DNA of 64,000 nt from assembly GCF_023101765.2 (NCBI RefSeq), contig NC_064225.1, positions 1,302,001-1,366,000 of the forward strand. The letters are read 5' to 3'. Made by a program: the position numbers and the translations under genes. The stretch is from Spodoptera frugiperda. Taxonomy: Eukaryota; Arthropoda; Insecta; Lepidoptera; Noctuidae. A model generated the notes under the pieces. The model was not told where the DNA came from. It did no database searches and saw only the letters and a program-made list of their open reading frames with translations. This document shows, in pieces, positions 41,001-56,000 of the stretch (position 1 is its first letter; every line of letters begins with the position of its first letter).

Positions 41001-44000
41001 TTTTTTGTAATTGTAATTGCTTCAGTAGTGGATTTTAGAGAATTTAGTGCTGTTTTTGACTATGAAGATTGATCGTTGTTTGAGAGACAAGAAATTATGA
41101 AGATGTCTTGAAAAGACTTGGGTTTTTGTAACTGTCTGCCGTCTAGAAGTTGGGTAATTTATCAACATGTTGTTTACTGACACTAAATCTGTTGATTAAA
41201 TTAAATTAAAATAATACAATTTTATAAATCTTGTAGGTTATTTTTTTATGGGTGGGGGTGAATTATCCAAGGACTCTCCTATCTATCTATCTACTATCTA
41301 TCTTCCGCCTTGGACGAGGCGAGAGGGTGTGTCAGATTCAGTCAGATCGACTGCACGGTTGGCGCGGTGGCTGGGCAACTGGTTGCCGTGCAATGTAGCA
41401 GGTTCGGTTCCCGCTTGGAGCAACTCTGTGTGATCCACAAATTGTTGTTTCGGGTCTGAGCGTGATGTGTTTGTGTAATTGTATGTTTGTAAACGCACCC
41501 ATGACGCAGGACGAAATCCTAATGCAGGGCAACGTTTAAAAAATATATATTAAAAAGAAATCATGGGTGCAATATAAAGAATAATCTACTTACAATGCCA
41601 TCCCCAATATTCCTGATGACACACGGCAATAAAGCAGTGGACCCCGTCTGTGAGGTCACCACGGTATTGTTCTCAGTTCCGAAGTGCTTCTCAGGAGTGT
41701 TGCTGTATAGATCATCGAGCGGAGGGAAGGTGACTGTCAGCTCGTTCTGGTCCGGCTTCACTGATGATGAGGAGGAGGTCGGTATTGATGATGATGGACC
41801 TGTGAACAATGATTTGGAGGTTAGCAAAGACATTTTTTTGGGACAAGACAGCTACCACTTTCCTAAACCACTGCAGCTCCTGTAAACTAAAATCTACAGT
41901 AGGTACCACCATGAAAACACCGGAATAGTAAAGTCATTGTTGTCAGAGACATGAAAACTATCTTGGGTTCCGCAACGAAATAAAACAGAAGATAATACAG
42001 ACGGCTGCTTAGGCCTCGGTTTGGGCGATGCGTCTGAGCACGCTGCTCATAATGAAGAGTCCCTCTATGACTCGAAACTAGTGGAGCTTTTCTCCATTAA
42101 TTTACGTGAGTAAACCGTGATATTTAGTTTATCAAGTATTGAAAAGGTGACTTTGAATTAAGCAGTTGTACTCTCCACCAACAGACCAGCATTCAAGCCA
42201 TTATAACCTTTAATAACGTTGAACCTTTTAATTATTACATAATTAATGCTGTAGATACGAGTACATTGGAATTTAGGAAGACTATAATTAAATTTTGAGC
42301 AGCCAAGTGTTTGGGAAACGCTTAAAGCCGGCCAGGTGGAGTTAATGGAAATCTCTTGTATTGTAAGGCAGTTCTGTTGTTGTTTTATTGCAGTCCAAGT
42401 ATAAATAGTCTTGATTCTGAGCCCTGAGATTGTTTCATAGTATTTTATATTGGAATGATACGAATGACTAATATTTATGACTGCCTCGTTGGTCGAGTGG
42501 TCGCAAGCCCCGGTAAACCCGCTAGGTAGTCTTCAGCTCCGGAGAAATTTAAATTATTATTAAAATTTAAAAAAATTAAAAAATGCGTCTGCGTTTGGCT
42601 ACCAACCCGCTTACTGCCAGGACGGCACAAAAACTCTTTTTTCAAACAATAACAAACCCAACAAAAAAAAAATACCGAAATCAATTCAGCTGTTCTTAAA
42701 ATTTACGCATAGCAAGAACACGTTAACCAATCCATAGATCACTTACGCATAGCGACAACACATAAACCGATCCATAGATAACTTCCTACCAAAACGACAA
42801 CCACACACAAACACACAAAAAAATACATCCAAACTTTCAAAGCACAACCACTTCAAATAAAAACCAACAATAATTCCCCAACATTACAACACAAACACAC
42901 TAAAAGTCCACTTCACTTAGAAGAGCCCTATACAGTACTAGACTCATATAATATATCGTCTAATTAATTTTATTAGGGCCAACTCCAAGACCAAGTTCTC
43001 TAGAGACGTCCAGACTTAATTACTAAAGACCATCAATAACCATGTAAAAGGTTCTATTTTTTTTATGAAACAAGCCGGTAATCGAGCAGACGTATTACCT
43101 GATGGTAAGCAATCGCCGCCGCCCTTGGACACTTGAAACACCAGAGGCTTTACAAGTGCGTTACCGGCTTTTTGGGAGTTAGGAAATTAAGGGTTGTTGT
43201 TCGGGAATGGGGATTGGGAAGATTGGGAAGGGGGAATTGGGCCTCCGGTAACCTCACTTACACAACGAAACACAACGCAAGCGTTGTTTCACGTCGGTTT
43301 TCTGTGAGGCCGTGGTATCACTCCGGTCGAGCCGGCCCATTCGTGCTGAAGCATGGCTCTCCCACACTTTCGTTCGTTTCAATTAATTTTATTAGGGCCC
43401 AACTCCAAGACTAAGTTCTCTGGAGACGTCCAGACTTAATTACTAAAGACCATCAATAACCCTGTAAAAGGTTCTATTTACAATGGTAACGATAAAATAG
43501 GAACGGGTCCGTTGTACCAACGTGTACAATGGTTGGTAATTATCTTTCTATCTCGAAATGGATGAAAGAAAATTGTGGTAAGATTTGAAAGAGTGTTTCG
43601 TGAAAATGTTTCCTTTAATAATGTTAATTAGTGATTGGAAAAATGTATTAGAGAAATTTTACAATTTCCTTAATACATTTGTTTGTTAAAAGAGTTACGA
43701 ATGGAGTTTCTTGCGTGTTCTTCTCCATTCGAAGCTTTCTTTTTTTGAGGGGGGAAAATCATCCTATGTCTTCTCTCGCCTTGGGCGAGGTGAGAGGGAG
43801 TGTCAGACTTACTGACTAAAAACCACCCTGTTTCTACTCCTGCTTTTCGAGTAGGAGCCCCGATAACCCGCTGGGCTCATTTGAAGCTACCTTTTGGAAC
43901 GAGCACCTAGCTTCACGGACGGACAGACTGACATATTGTCATTAAATTTATTTCTTTATTTGTTAACATTTCAAGAGTACCCATTTCTGGTTTAATTGGA

Positions 44001-47000
44001 ATAAAGGATTTGACTTTGACTATTATATTAACTTATGTACCTAATTAAAATTAATTTATTTTATCGTTTTGTTGACTGCAAGAGACTGGACCTCATAATA
44101 CCTGATTATTCATACAGCATTAGACAGTTTAGAAACTACTGCAATCCAAATACCTACCCACACTTTTTAGACCCAACGATAACCGAGCACCACAACCCCA
44201 AATTGCCAATTATGGTCACAACGACCAGGTCATGCGATATTGTATGAAAAAGTCATTGTATACGGCCGACTAATGAAAAGACCTTTGAGGCCCCAATCTG
44301 TTTCACTCAGTCAGAGCTACAAAGGATCCAGACCCTAATTTAAAAATTCACACGTGACCTCTTTAAATTAAAATCGTTTCACTATAATATTTATGTCATG
44401 TGGTAGGCCTACCGTGAATTTTTAACAGAGGCAAAATGTTTGTGAATGGTGAGGGTTTGTGATCTCTTTATTGTGTTATTATATGACTCTGTGATAGGGA
44501 GGATGTTAAGGTTAAGCTGTTGGTTTTCTGGATTTGGTGTTTCGCTGGTTTTCGTAGATTAATATTCTAAAGTTAGTATTAATGAAATTTGGTGTTTGAT
44601 ATAAATATCTAATATTATAAAGACATGTAATTATCACAAATGGTCGATTCGATTGGAGCGATACCACGGCTTCACAGAAAACCGATGTGATAAATGCTTG
44701 CGTTTTGTAAGTGTGGTTACCGGTGGCCCAATTACTTCCCTTCTCAATTTTTTTCAATCCCCGATTACAACAACCCTTATATTGCTAACCCCCAAAATGT
44801 CGGCAATGCACTTGTAACTTGTCTTTGGGCTTGTCCTTGGGCGGCGGCGATTGATTACCATCATCTGTCTGCTCGTTTACCGGCTTATAACATAACTTAA
44901 GACGCATCGTTTCTAACCCACTCGTGTTAGATGGAAAATTTTCGATAATTTAACCATTTCAAAAACCAAAATGCTTCACAAACATCATTCTCAAAACGAA
45001 CTCCACAACAATCTTCACATTATTATTCCCTATTAACGTATTTAGCTTTAAACCCATTCCTTCCTTATGGTAGGTGCTTAATTATCTGTGGCGTGGTAAG
45101 GCGTGACGTCATCTGTCACTTGTTTATAACGAGACGGCGCTCAATTATATGCCTTTTGCTTCGTAAAGGAAATTTAAATGGATGTCATCAGCTAAATAAA
45201 GTACTGCTCACATTGGATGCTACGGAAGGAGATTTATGGGAAAAAAGAAATTAATTTACATAAAACGCTTTGGTTACTGGGTGTGTTGGAGGGATGGGAG
45301 GCTTTTTTTAAGGGGGAAAAATCATCCAATAGCTTAGACGAGGCAAGAGAGAGAGTTTGAGGCTCTTACTGACTAAAAACCACCAGTTCCTACTCCTACT
45401 TTTAAAGCCGGAGCCACGGTAAGCCCGCTAGGTAGTCTGCAGCTCCGGATCAGAGTGTCAGATTCTTACTGACTAAAAACCACCCCGTTCCTACTCCTGT
45501 TTTTCGAGTCGGAGCCCCGGTAAACCCGCTAGGTAGTCCGCAGCTCTGGGGGATTGGGAGGCTTACGAGCAGGATTACCTAAAAATTGATATGAAAATAA
45601 TCGAGATTTTTAATCGATTACTAAGCAATCCTTTCTGATTGCAAGTCCCAACAATGCTGTTAAATCCTAGACACGATACGGCAGCCTTTAAATGTAATTA
45701 AAAGATAAATTGCAGAAGAAATTTCATCAAAGCTTAATCATTGAAACCTCAACTCTATTACTTCCAATTTAAATCACACATTTAATCGTCAAATAAAAAT
45801 TCCCACGTCTTTATAGATATCATTGAAATTTCAACCCTATAATCACATTTCTTGGGTTGCATTTCCCTTCTTCTATAAAAATCTCTCAGCATACTCAAGC
45901 TGAGCTTCTTTGTTGGTGTTATTTAACGCATATTCCCAAGAATTCAGTTTGAAATGCCATAGCCATGGGGAAAGACATTTCTGCATTTTTGGAATGTAAT
46001 TTAAAGCAATTCACGAGATTAGAATTGGATTTTACACATTCTTGTTGCTAAGATTCAAATCGTTTCGTCTCAGGATTGTATGGGCTATTTATTCCGTTTT
46101 AGAATTTACGGGAGTGTATTATTTTGGTGTGATTTTTTAAGGAAATGTGGGGATTTTAAGGGATGTATAAAAGTTGAATGGTTACCCGTTTGTCTCTGTT
46201 ATTGCATTAGGTAAATCAGCGTTTCATATTTTTATTTAGAAATTAAATAATGCTAAGGCAAAACCAAACTTAAGAATTAACTAAGTTGTTGATCCTCCAG
46301 AGTTCTAAGTCAAAGTCAAAACCAAATCATTGAAAAAAATAACGCCTCTATTTTTTTTAAGTCAGGTAAGTAATATCCCAAAAACCTTATGTCTGTCAGT
46401 AAAATACTACGCTAAAAACCACATCAAAATCGGAACCGAACATCAGGTATATTAAGGTATACAAACAGGTCAAACTGTGAGCACTCCTTTTTAATAACTC
46501 GATTAAAAAACTAAAATAAAATAATAACAATACATACACATAAATATAACAAAACCAAGAAAAAAAAAACAAATTAAATTCAAATAAGTAGCATAAAAAA
46601 TTGCACTACAGAAGTTTTTATGAAACAATTGCCACAAAAATTCTCTTATACGGTCTCAAAATGGCCGCAATTTTACTAAAATTTTTAGTCAACGTACTTT
46701 TTTAGCATCGTAGCCATTTTAAAACGTGTATCATCTAATTTAGTCGAGCTAAAAGGTAACCTAAATTGCCTTTTTCAGTCTCAAATCGAGCTAATTTACT
46801 GGAACTATGTCTGAATAGCAAACGACGTGAATACTAATATAACTAGTCACTTTTAATCTTGAATTTCTATTTTAAAAGTAGTTTATATACAGTTCGTTTA
46901 GTTTGTTCTAAGATAAAACATTTAACAGTAAAGTTACTGCTGAATTTCACACATCAACAGCCTATAAGTGGCCACTACTGACCAAAAGCTTCTTCTCACA

Positions 47001-50000
47001 CGGAGAAGGTTTGAGTATTAATCACCACGCTTGCTTAATGCGGGTTGGCGATTTCAAACTTATATTTATAAGTATGGGAAAGCCATGCTTCGACACGAAT
47101 GGGCCAGCTCGACCGAAGTGACACCACGGCCTCACAGAAAACCGACGTGAATCAACACTTGCGTTGTGTGAGTGAGGTTACCGGAGGCCTAATTACCCCC
47201 TTCCCAATCTTTCCAATCCCTGATTCCCCAACAACCCTTAAATTCCTAACCCCCAAAAGGCCAGCAACGCACTTATATCGCCTCTGGTGTTTCAGGTGTC
47301 CATGGGCGGCGGCGATTGCTTACCATCAGGTGTTCTGTCAGGTCGTTTACCGGCTTATACTATAAAAATTATAAACCCAGGTTTCCTCACAATGTTTTCC
47401 TTCACCGTTTGTCAGTGTTGTCTAAATAATCTTAGAAAGTACGTATAACTCGGCGAAAGTCGCATTGGTTATTGGATTAATTATTATTGATCTCCTTGAA
47501 TAAGATTATTTACGATATTTACGGTTATAATTCGTGGAGAGAAGGAAGTTTTGTCTATTAAACCACTCGTGCCTACATTTTGATCAATGGCTTTAGTTAA
47601 TTTGTAAATTGAATTTGTTTCAACGTACCGAATGAAAATAGACCCTAATTCCAAAGTTTAAAGTTAAATTAATGTTTTCTGCGAATGATTTTTGAGTTAA
47701 ATGTTTACTACAGGATTTAGTTCAACGAGAATTACTTTAGTTTCCATTAATAGTTTTGTTTTAGTTCTTTTTGTATAGGGTTTAAATAGTGAAATAGTTT
47801 AAATTTTGATCTGTTTACAGTCTATTCAATTTTCGGTACTAAGAAATGTTTCTGAATTCAATTGATTTTGTTTTTAGTTTTGACCTGATTTTAATTATAA
47901 GATTTGGTTCATTGAAATTGATGATTGGACAAAAACGTTAATCAATAAGTTTCATACTAAATTAACTAAAAATCACGTGGACACACAGTCTACAATCGCA
48001 CAGCCTATTGTAGGCGTGTGTACTTCGGGTGCATGACGTCTTCCCGTCTTCGCACGCTGCTCATGATGAAGAGTCCGTCTGTAACTCAAAAATAGTGGAG
48101 CTATTCTCTATTTATATAACTATACATAATTAACTATTTATTTTAGTTTTAACTTAGTTTTTTTTCCTTTTTTTGGTATTTTTAAGTTGTAAATAATGTG
48201 TAAGTAATCATAATAATTTACTTCGAATAAAAACTTTTTACACATTAAACTATCAAATTAATGTACTATTTCGAACTCAAGACCGTATCGTACTATGGAT
48301 ATACATATCGCATGGAACTTAGCAAATAAGTAATATGTATTAGATAAATCTAAAGACTGGTTTATGTAACACAAAAGCGAATACCCAAGGTCAGTACACG
48401 AAAATCCCTATAAAGACCTAAATAAAACCTAGTTTTTACTAAAAATGATTTATGATATTTCATAATATTGTTTAGTTTGGGCTTTATTTTGTTTAGTTTT
48501 AAAAATCCCTGTCACGTCTTGTTTGTTGATAGATAAGGCCGTTGGTATATATATTTTTTTTAATATTAGTAATAACTATAAAGATAGTTAAAGGCCTTTG
48601 ATAAGAAAAATGTTTGTTCAAAATTTTTGTGTTGTTTTAAGCCACAACTTAGCAGAGAATTAGTTTTTATATTTAAAGCAAAATGTTTAATAGGTAATAG
48701 GTATGTACTAGCCATAACTTTAATATCACAATTATTTTTGTTTAAAGGGAAACTGAACAATGTACCTATGGATTTTTTATGATATTTATGATTTAGGTGA
48801 GGCTAGGAGTGTCGTGTCGGACTCTTACTGACTAAAAACCATCCCATTCCTACTCTCCATTTTCGAACCGATCACCCGATATGTAGTCCGCAACTCCGGG
48901 TTGGGCATCAACCCTATAGGTTCATTGCAGTATTACTTTCTCTATTACTTTAAGATCATTATCATCATATCAGCCACAAGACATCCACTACTGAACATAA
49001 ACCTCCCTCAATGACATCCAGATAGGCCGGTTGGAAGCGATAAAAGTTACTTTAAGATAAAACCTAATTATTTAGTACGAGTATAACGCGTAGACAAGTT
49101 AATACAATGTATATGGGTTAACATTCTAACCTTATCTTACCATTGACATAAGATCACTCAATACAAAAAAGCAACTTAAACTCGAAACCCCACAAATCAA
49201 TTCCACAAAAAAGGACCCGAAACAAATAAATAACGCAAACCCGTCTCTAAGGACCAGAAAATTAATCCTTTTTGGTCCTTAAGGAATTTAGCAATAAGTC
49301 TTGAAAACTACAAGTAACAAGCACTTTTGTTACTACGCACACATCAAGTTATACAATACCAGTATAAATTGACCGGTGAATGTATGGAAAGATCATATAA
49401 AGCGGGATCATGATAAAGTGGTTCAGTAAAGGTTGATGTGAAGCAATGTGTCTTAAAAGACGACGGTCCTTTGTTGACTTATACAATGAAAAAGCATTTG
49501 AACTTAACAACATGAACTCAGGTTACTGTTCACAAAAGCCGGAAAATACGGAATGAATGACCGAAAAAAAGGAATTGGATAAATAGAAATCGGTAAGGAA
49601 CGGGATTTTCGGTGAATTTTTTCTTGTTTTCTAAGTTTGATTCGGTGAGAAGTTTGGGTTATTGTTGTTGTTGAAAATGAAATGAAATTTTGTAGCGACG
49701 AAAAAAATTGTTTTATCGGTTTTATGGGAAAGTTGAGTAATGTCGACCAAAGTTATGTTGGCAGGAGTTTTAAAAATGTTTTTTGTTTTTTTTTTCCCGA
49801 AGATTTTTTAAGAAATATTTTTCTAATGTTTTCAAGTGTTTTATTGGGTTTTGTGATGTTCGAATTTTGTTCTGTATAGTAATGAGCTTCAAATATTCGT
49901 TTTGTAAATTAACCAATAAGACAAGCTATATATGTATAAGGTATTAAAAAAATATCTGCTTCGGGTTTAATGGGAAGTAGTATTGTGTTTGAAGATTACA

Positions 50001-53000
50001 ATACTGAAGAAACGTACCCCGGACCAGGTCATTCAAATTGAGAACATAAAGAAGTTAAATAAACATTGACTCTACTCTGCATAAAGTGGTTCATAAATAC
50101 GTACGATGCGTCGCTTCGTCAATAAAAACAATTGATAACAATTGCTTTAATTGACGAAGCGATAGAGACAGTGAAAGAGATAGCTCTTTCATAACAAACT
50201 TATAAGTAGATTTCTTTTTGTAAAAAAAATATTCATAATCTTCAAACACAACACTACCTCCCATTAAAGCCGTAGCAGACACTTTTAAAGCTCCTTACAT
50301 AATTTGATTACAAACATAAAGTCACAAAAAATTTATTCAACTAAAAAAAAAAAACATTTCCAAACCACGTAGATACTGTCTCCAAAAAAAAAAGAAAAAA
50401 AAATACATCAGACAGACATTTAGATTCGTATTCAAAAAAGTTTGAAGACATCAAATGGGCGTTTGTTAAAATAATGTCATTTAAAAGCAAAGCTTGAAAG
50501 TTCAAAAATTGCTCAATGTACGTTTTTCATTGGGCCTGAAATCCCTGTGAGTTAGCCCTTAAGGGTCTCTGAAAGTAAGTCTAAGGCTTTAGTATCGTTT
50601 CACTGAACTCATTTCAGCAAATGACTGTGCCATCTGGATTCTCTGTGAACTAATGAAATCTGTGGAAATACCACAGAGTAAGGAATGTTAAGACAGAACG
50701 TGAATGTGTGTTTGTGAAATTGTTAGTGTGTGTGTGTATGTGTGTGTAAAAGATAATGGAACGTCATGAATTGCTTAAGGCAAAGTTTTGTTTTGATATA
50801 AGAATTGTTTGTTTCATAAACTAAGAAAGAATGATGTTTTTAATTTATCCTTCTAATATTATAAAGGCGAAAGTTTGTGTGTTTAGTTGTTACGTCACGT
50901 CAAAACGGTTAAAGAGATCGAGATGAAATTTAAAAAAGGCGTAGATTATAGTGTGAAATAACACATAAGCCTTTTTAGCTCGCGGGAATGTGGTCAAAAC
51001 CGCTGATAGAAGCTAGATGAAAATAAAAATCAATAAAAGAAAATAAATTCATCAGAGGCGATGTAACATGAATACTGAACCACTTATTTTTCACTTGCTG
51101 ATGACTTTCTTTCTAGCATTAACAAAATATACGTTGCACAATCTACCATTCTGTTAAATCCCTTCCAAAAATGCTCTCACATAATAGGAATAATGACGGG
51201 GTATAAAATTTAAAAATCTGTTTAGTCTGTCAGTTAGGTTACGAAAAAAATATTAGATACGTATTTTTTTTGGTCATATAACATAACAATAATATATGTA
51301 GATAAAATTAATAAAAGTTTAGGAATGACAGCTAATACGTCATTTCTACGTACTTACAAAATGTTCCTAGAAGTGACATCACGCTATATTTCAAATCCAT
51401 ATATCTTCGAAAGTATATATTCCCGTAATAAAATAAAAAATCCGTGTCTAATATTTTAAAATAATCTACAAAACGAACATTAAACTAAAAACTAGTCATC
51501 TACCCTATTCAATTATCTAAAAGATAACTATTAAAAAGTTTCGTCTAGTTACTTCTACGATTAAAAGTACTACCAAAAAGCAAAAGTTCCCTTAAAATTA
51601 CTAAGATTTTGCTCAAATGGCCTTTTTAAAGATTAAATCAGATTATCTCGATATAAAAAACGACTCGCCTACATTTTGAAGGACTTTGAATTATTTAACA
51701 AGGTTTTTAAGTAATCGGAGCGTTTAGTTAAAATATTTATCTTTATTATTTATTACTATTACAGCTGTTAGGTACTGTTTAATTTGTGAAAATAATTAAT
51801 TAATTTGGGTTTAGTAGATAAGTGTCAGAAAGAAATATATGACATCGTATTTCTTTTAAAGAATAGGCAGAGGTGTTTTGTTTTTAAGGAAGGGAATTCA
51901 TCCTTGTTTTAAGTGTGTGAGAGCCATGCTTCGGCACGAATGGGCCGGCTCGACAGGAGTGATACCACAGCCTCACAAAAAACCGACGTGAAACAACGCT
52001 TGCGTTGTGTTTCGTTGTGTGAGTGAGGTTGACGGAGGCCCAATTACCCCAATTCCTAATCTTTACAATCCCCGATTTCCTAAGAACCCTTAAATTCTTA
52101 ACCCCCAAAAGAATTTCTTGTGTCATGGATGAGATTTATAACCAATTATTATGTTATCGGCTTACTCACGTAAATGTTTGACGAGGAACTCGACTAGTTT
52201 CCTTTTGAGATTTAAAACATACAAATTCACATACAGTTGTACCACAAAAGCCAGTAGCCCATTGACTCAACACTTCAATACTAATAGACTCTACCGAACT
52301 AATCCACCGAATAATTTGCTTCCTAGTTCCTACTACAGAACAATAGAGTATGTTTACTCCTCAAGCCAATCCTGCGGTCTCATCACCGGTCTGAGAAAAG
52401 CACACAACAATACTATGACAAAGTACACACATGCTCACCACAAAGTAAATTGTGCAGAAGTATTAGTTTAATGACTGCCTCGTTTGTCAAGTGACAGGTG
52501 CGACTGCCGAACAAGGGGTCTCGGGTTCGATTCTTGGGTCGGGCAAAGTATTGCTAGGCTTTTTTTCGGATTTTCGAAAATTTCTCAGTAGTAACATGGG
52601 GTCTGAAATTGTGCCCTGTATTTGGCAATATTCTCACCCCCTATTACATGGGACTGTACATTGTATAGCGGCATTGTGCCGTAATGTGCACCTCTGCGTA
52701 CCCCTTCGGGGATAAAAGGTGTAACGTTGGACGTATAAGTGTAATGTAAGTTTATAGTATTGTATAAAGTCAGACTTTACTTTGTAAAGATTCATGTTAA
52801 ATTAACAATACAATTAATTTTTAGTTTTCATTCCGCTTGACGACTTTTATCAGTCGTAAGACGTCCACTGCTGAACATAGGCCTTCACCAATGACTTCCA
52901 GATAGGCAAGCTTCCAACGTTACCAAATTTAAAATAATAAACTGAACCTTCTGCTCTTATTTCCATTATGTTCTGTATTCAGTGCAAAATCCACATTAAT

Positions 53001-56000
53001 TTTGATCCCCTAACTCCTCCCTCGGAGAGTAGGCTCTCAGTTTAATCATGATAGGTTAGGCCTGGTTTCTGGTCCTTTGTTCCCAATCCCATTGTAATAT
53101 ATATCTTAAATTGTTTTGTTTTAGAAAACAATATCGCTTGGCTAGCTCGCTTTGATTTAAAGGGTGTAGTGTAATTGAGGTTTGGTTTAAAGGGTTTGAT
53201 TTTTAATCTGTTTAGAAATGTTTGTCTTTATCTTTAAAGAGGTTTCTTTTACCAATTAATATACAGTATGGAGAAATTACAAGTAGTACGCATCTAAAGA
53301 ACCTTTAGTAATTTAAGGGTTGTTTGGGAATCGGGAATTGGGAAGATTGGGAAGGGGGCTAATTTTGCCTTCGGTAACCTCACTCACACAACGCAAGCGT
53401 TGTTTCACGTCGGTTTTCTGTGAGGCCGTGGTATCACTCCGGTCGAGCCATTCGTGCCGAAGCATGGCTCTCCCACACTCGGGCAAAATTACTCGTGCAA
53501 AAAGATGAGTCCTTCAATCCTTCATTGGTCGGTCGTATCATCAAGTACAACTAATGCTGCATACAAAACCTCGAACATGTGATTTAATTCCCAAGTCAGG
53601 CATTTTATTGGATTACACCGCTTCTTAAGGCCAGACTTAGGCACAAAGTTGGTTAGTAGTCTAGCCATTTGTAATAGGATTAATTACACAGCTAACAAAT
53701 ACATTACTACTAGAATCTTCATATACAAATAATATACTAAACTGGAAAGAAGTGGTTATATATTAAGTTATGTGTTTTTTTTTTATTTAAAAGTGTTTAT
53801 ATAGTAAGTATCTTCGGGATGAGAATAATTGTGGTATAAGGCTATGGGCTCACCCTCTTTATGTATTTACTAGTTTCTGCTAGCGATTTGGCATTTAGTG
53901 TATGGGATAAAAAGTATCCTATGATATACCCAAGTGATGAAGATGCCGTGATGGCCCGGAGGTTTAAGACGCCCGCTTCTCATTCATGTGAGCGATTTTG
54001 AAACCTACCAATGGCAAGTATCAATGTGACTTTTTCCGAGTTATATGTACTTTCTAAAGAGTGTTTAAACCTCACTGATAAACGGCGAAAGAATACAACG
54101 TGAGGAAACGTGGGTTTATAATTTCTAACTAGAAGTTTAAAATCGCCAACCCGCATTGAGCAAGCGTGGTGATTAATGCTCAAACCTTCTCCGTGTGAGA
54201 AGAGGCCTTTGGTCAGCAGTGGCCACTTATAGGCTGATTTTGTATCACGCAAGTCACTAATATTATAAATGTAAAAGTTTGTCTGTGTCGATGTTTGTTC
54301 GTCAATCATGCTGAAACTTCTGAACGGATTTTGATCGCATTTGGAACACAGTCAGGGTATGAGCTGACTTGAGTGACAGGACGTTTACTAGGTACCTTTT
54401 ATCGCACAAGAACGCAAGAGAAGTCATTGGCAGAAGCTAGTTTTAAGCAAATATCACCCAACTTAAATCAATTACAAACAATCACCACTAACAAATCAAC
54501 AAAATCGACACTTACGTACATACATAAACAAAAATGATTTATTCACACAAAATTAAACTATCACTCACAGTCGGCAAAAACATTTAGCTCGCCGTTTAAA
54601 CCTCAGAGGCGTTATTTATTCAGTTACTTTTTTTTGTTGTCGGTACACTAACAACTAACTTTCGTTCTGTGGACTTTTATGTGGCTTGTACTATGTTTTT
54701 TTTTATTTTTTTTTTATATGAAGCCGGATAGTTCGGCCTTTTCGTGTACCAGTCTAGGTTTTTAAATAGAGTTTCTAGAACATTATTCACTCCATAAAGT
54801 CGAGTTTTTAGTTTTTAGACTTGATTTTTTAGTTTTAGTTTTGTTTAAATATTTTAGTTTATTCAATTTAAGTGGCGTTAAATGTGAACAGTTAGGTTTT
54901 ATGGAGTAAATATTGCTGTTTATGAATGGGATTTTACTTTTTTTCAAATTCTGGCTTCTATCAAGTGTAAAATTATAATTATGTTTTTGTGCATGTAATA
55001 TGTTTTGTCTGTTAAGTTGTTAGTCACATTGTAGGTAGCGGGTTACTGAGGTCCCAGTTCGAAGCAAAAGTAGGAACGGGGTGGTTTTTTGTCAGTAAGA
55101 GACTGTCAATACCTATAGCTTTAGCCAAGGCACGAGAAGTCATTGTGTGATTTTCCTCTCATAAAAAAGGTAGTAAGGATATTGCGGGTCTTCAAATTAT
55201 GAGCACAAGTTCAAAAATATTCACTCTAAATTACACCTGTAAAATTATATGTTTCGTTGTGTGAGTCAGGTTACCAGAGGCCCAATTACCCCCCTTCCCA
55301 ATTCACGATTCCCCAACAACCCTTAAATTCCTAACCCCTAAAATGCCGGAAACGCACTTGTAACGCTTCTGGTGTTTCGGGCGTCCATGGGCGGCGGCGA
55401 TTGCCTACCATCAGATGATCCGTCTGCTCATTATTTATCGGTTTATATCATAAAAAAAATATTAAGCCCAGTAGGACTACAAAACTAAAGATATTTCAGT
55501 CATAATCTTTATACTCGACCACCGAGTCAATATAATAACTATTATACGAATTCTAAGATACTTTTGTTTCTCTTTGTCTTCAGAAATCCGTACCAAAAGA
55601 TATTGGAATCCAACTTTATCCAGGTCCTTATTACACACTTAGGTCCTTAAGGAATCCCCCTATAATTGGCAAATTGATAGCTCCATTCTCAACCATAAAC
55701 CTAAAGGTATAAAGTTGACTTTAGCACGTTACTCGAGATAATGCGTTACCTCTTAGGACTAGAAACTAATTATTGGAATTTCTTTTTGTTTTCAGATAAA
55801 AGAGGTTCTTACGTTAACGAGATATAAGTACGTACCTATGTATATACATTTGTAGTTGTAGGTCTTTTTTGATTATATCATCTTATGAAACAAAAGTACT
55901 TTTGTTCAATTATCTTAATGATGTAACGCAACGTTACGCCTTTTTATCCCCGAAGGGGTAGGCAGAGGTGCACATTAGGGCACGTAATGCCGCTATACAA

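Larger units (their letters stand above)
27145..41593. other. dpr intron 2
   Basis: 14.4 kb. It contains two minus-strand LINE stubs (27235, 29180), B, C, D, E, F and J copies, two CACATCAA mini-elements (33446, 37230), a 145-base tandem (38075-38360), A copies near 39 kb and H tails. Stretches 30300-30720, 34575-35150 and 40160-41240 are AT-rich without identifiable elements. Confidence 0.6.

Noticed and set aside
41345..41425. Possible tRNA gene at the start of repeat D
   Set aside because: The head recurs in at least six D copies with the same downstream body; it is a SINE head.
41800..41833. Internal ATG in front of exon 2 as an alternative start
   Set aside because: The peptide from it (MSLLTSKSLF) lacks a clear signal sequence, and the acceptor at 41800 joins the real signal-peptide exon in perfect phase. 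An alternative transcript is not excluded.
41712..41912. Overlapping minus-strand frame that extends upstream of dpr exon 2
   Set aside because: Another frame over the exon and its intron; the splice-compatible frame is the one carrying the Ig cysteine.
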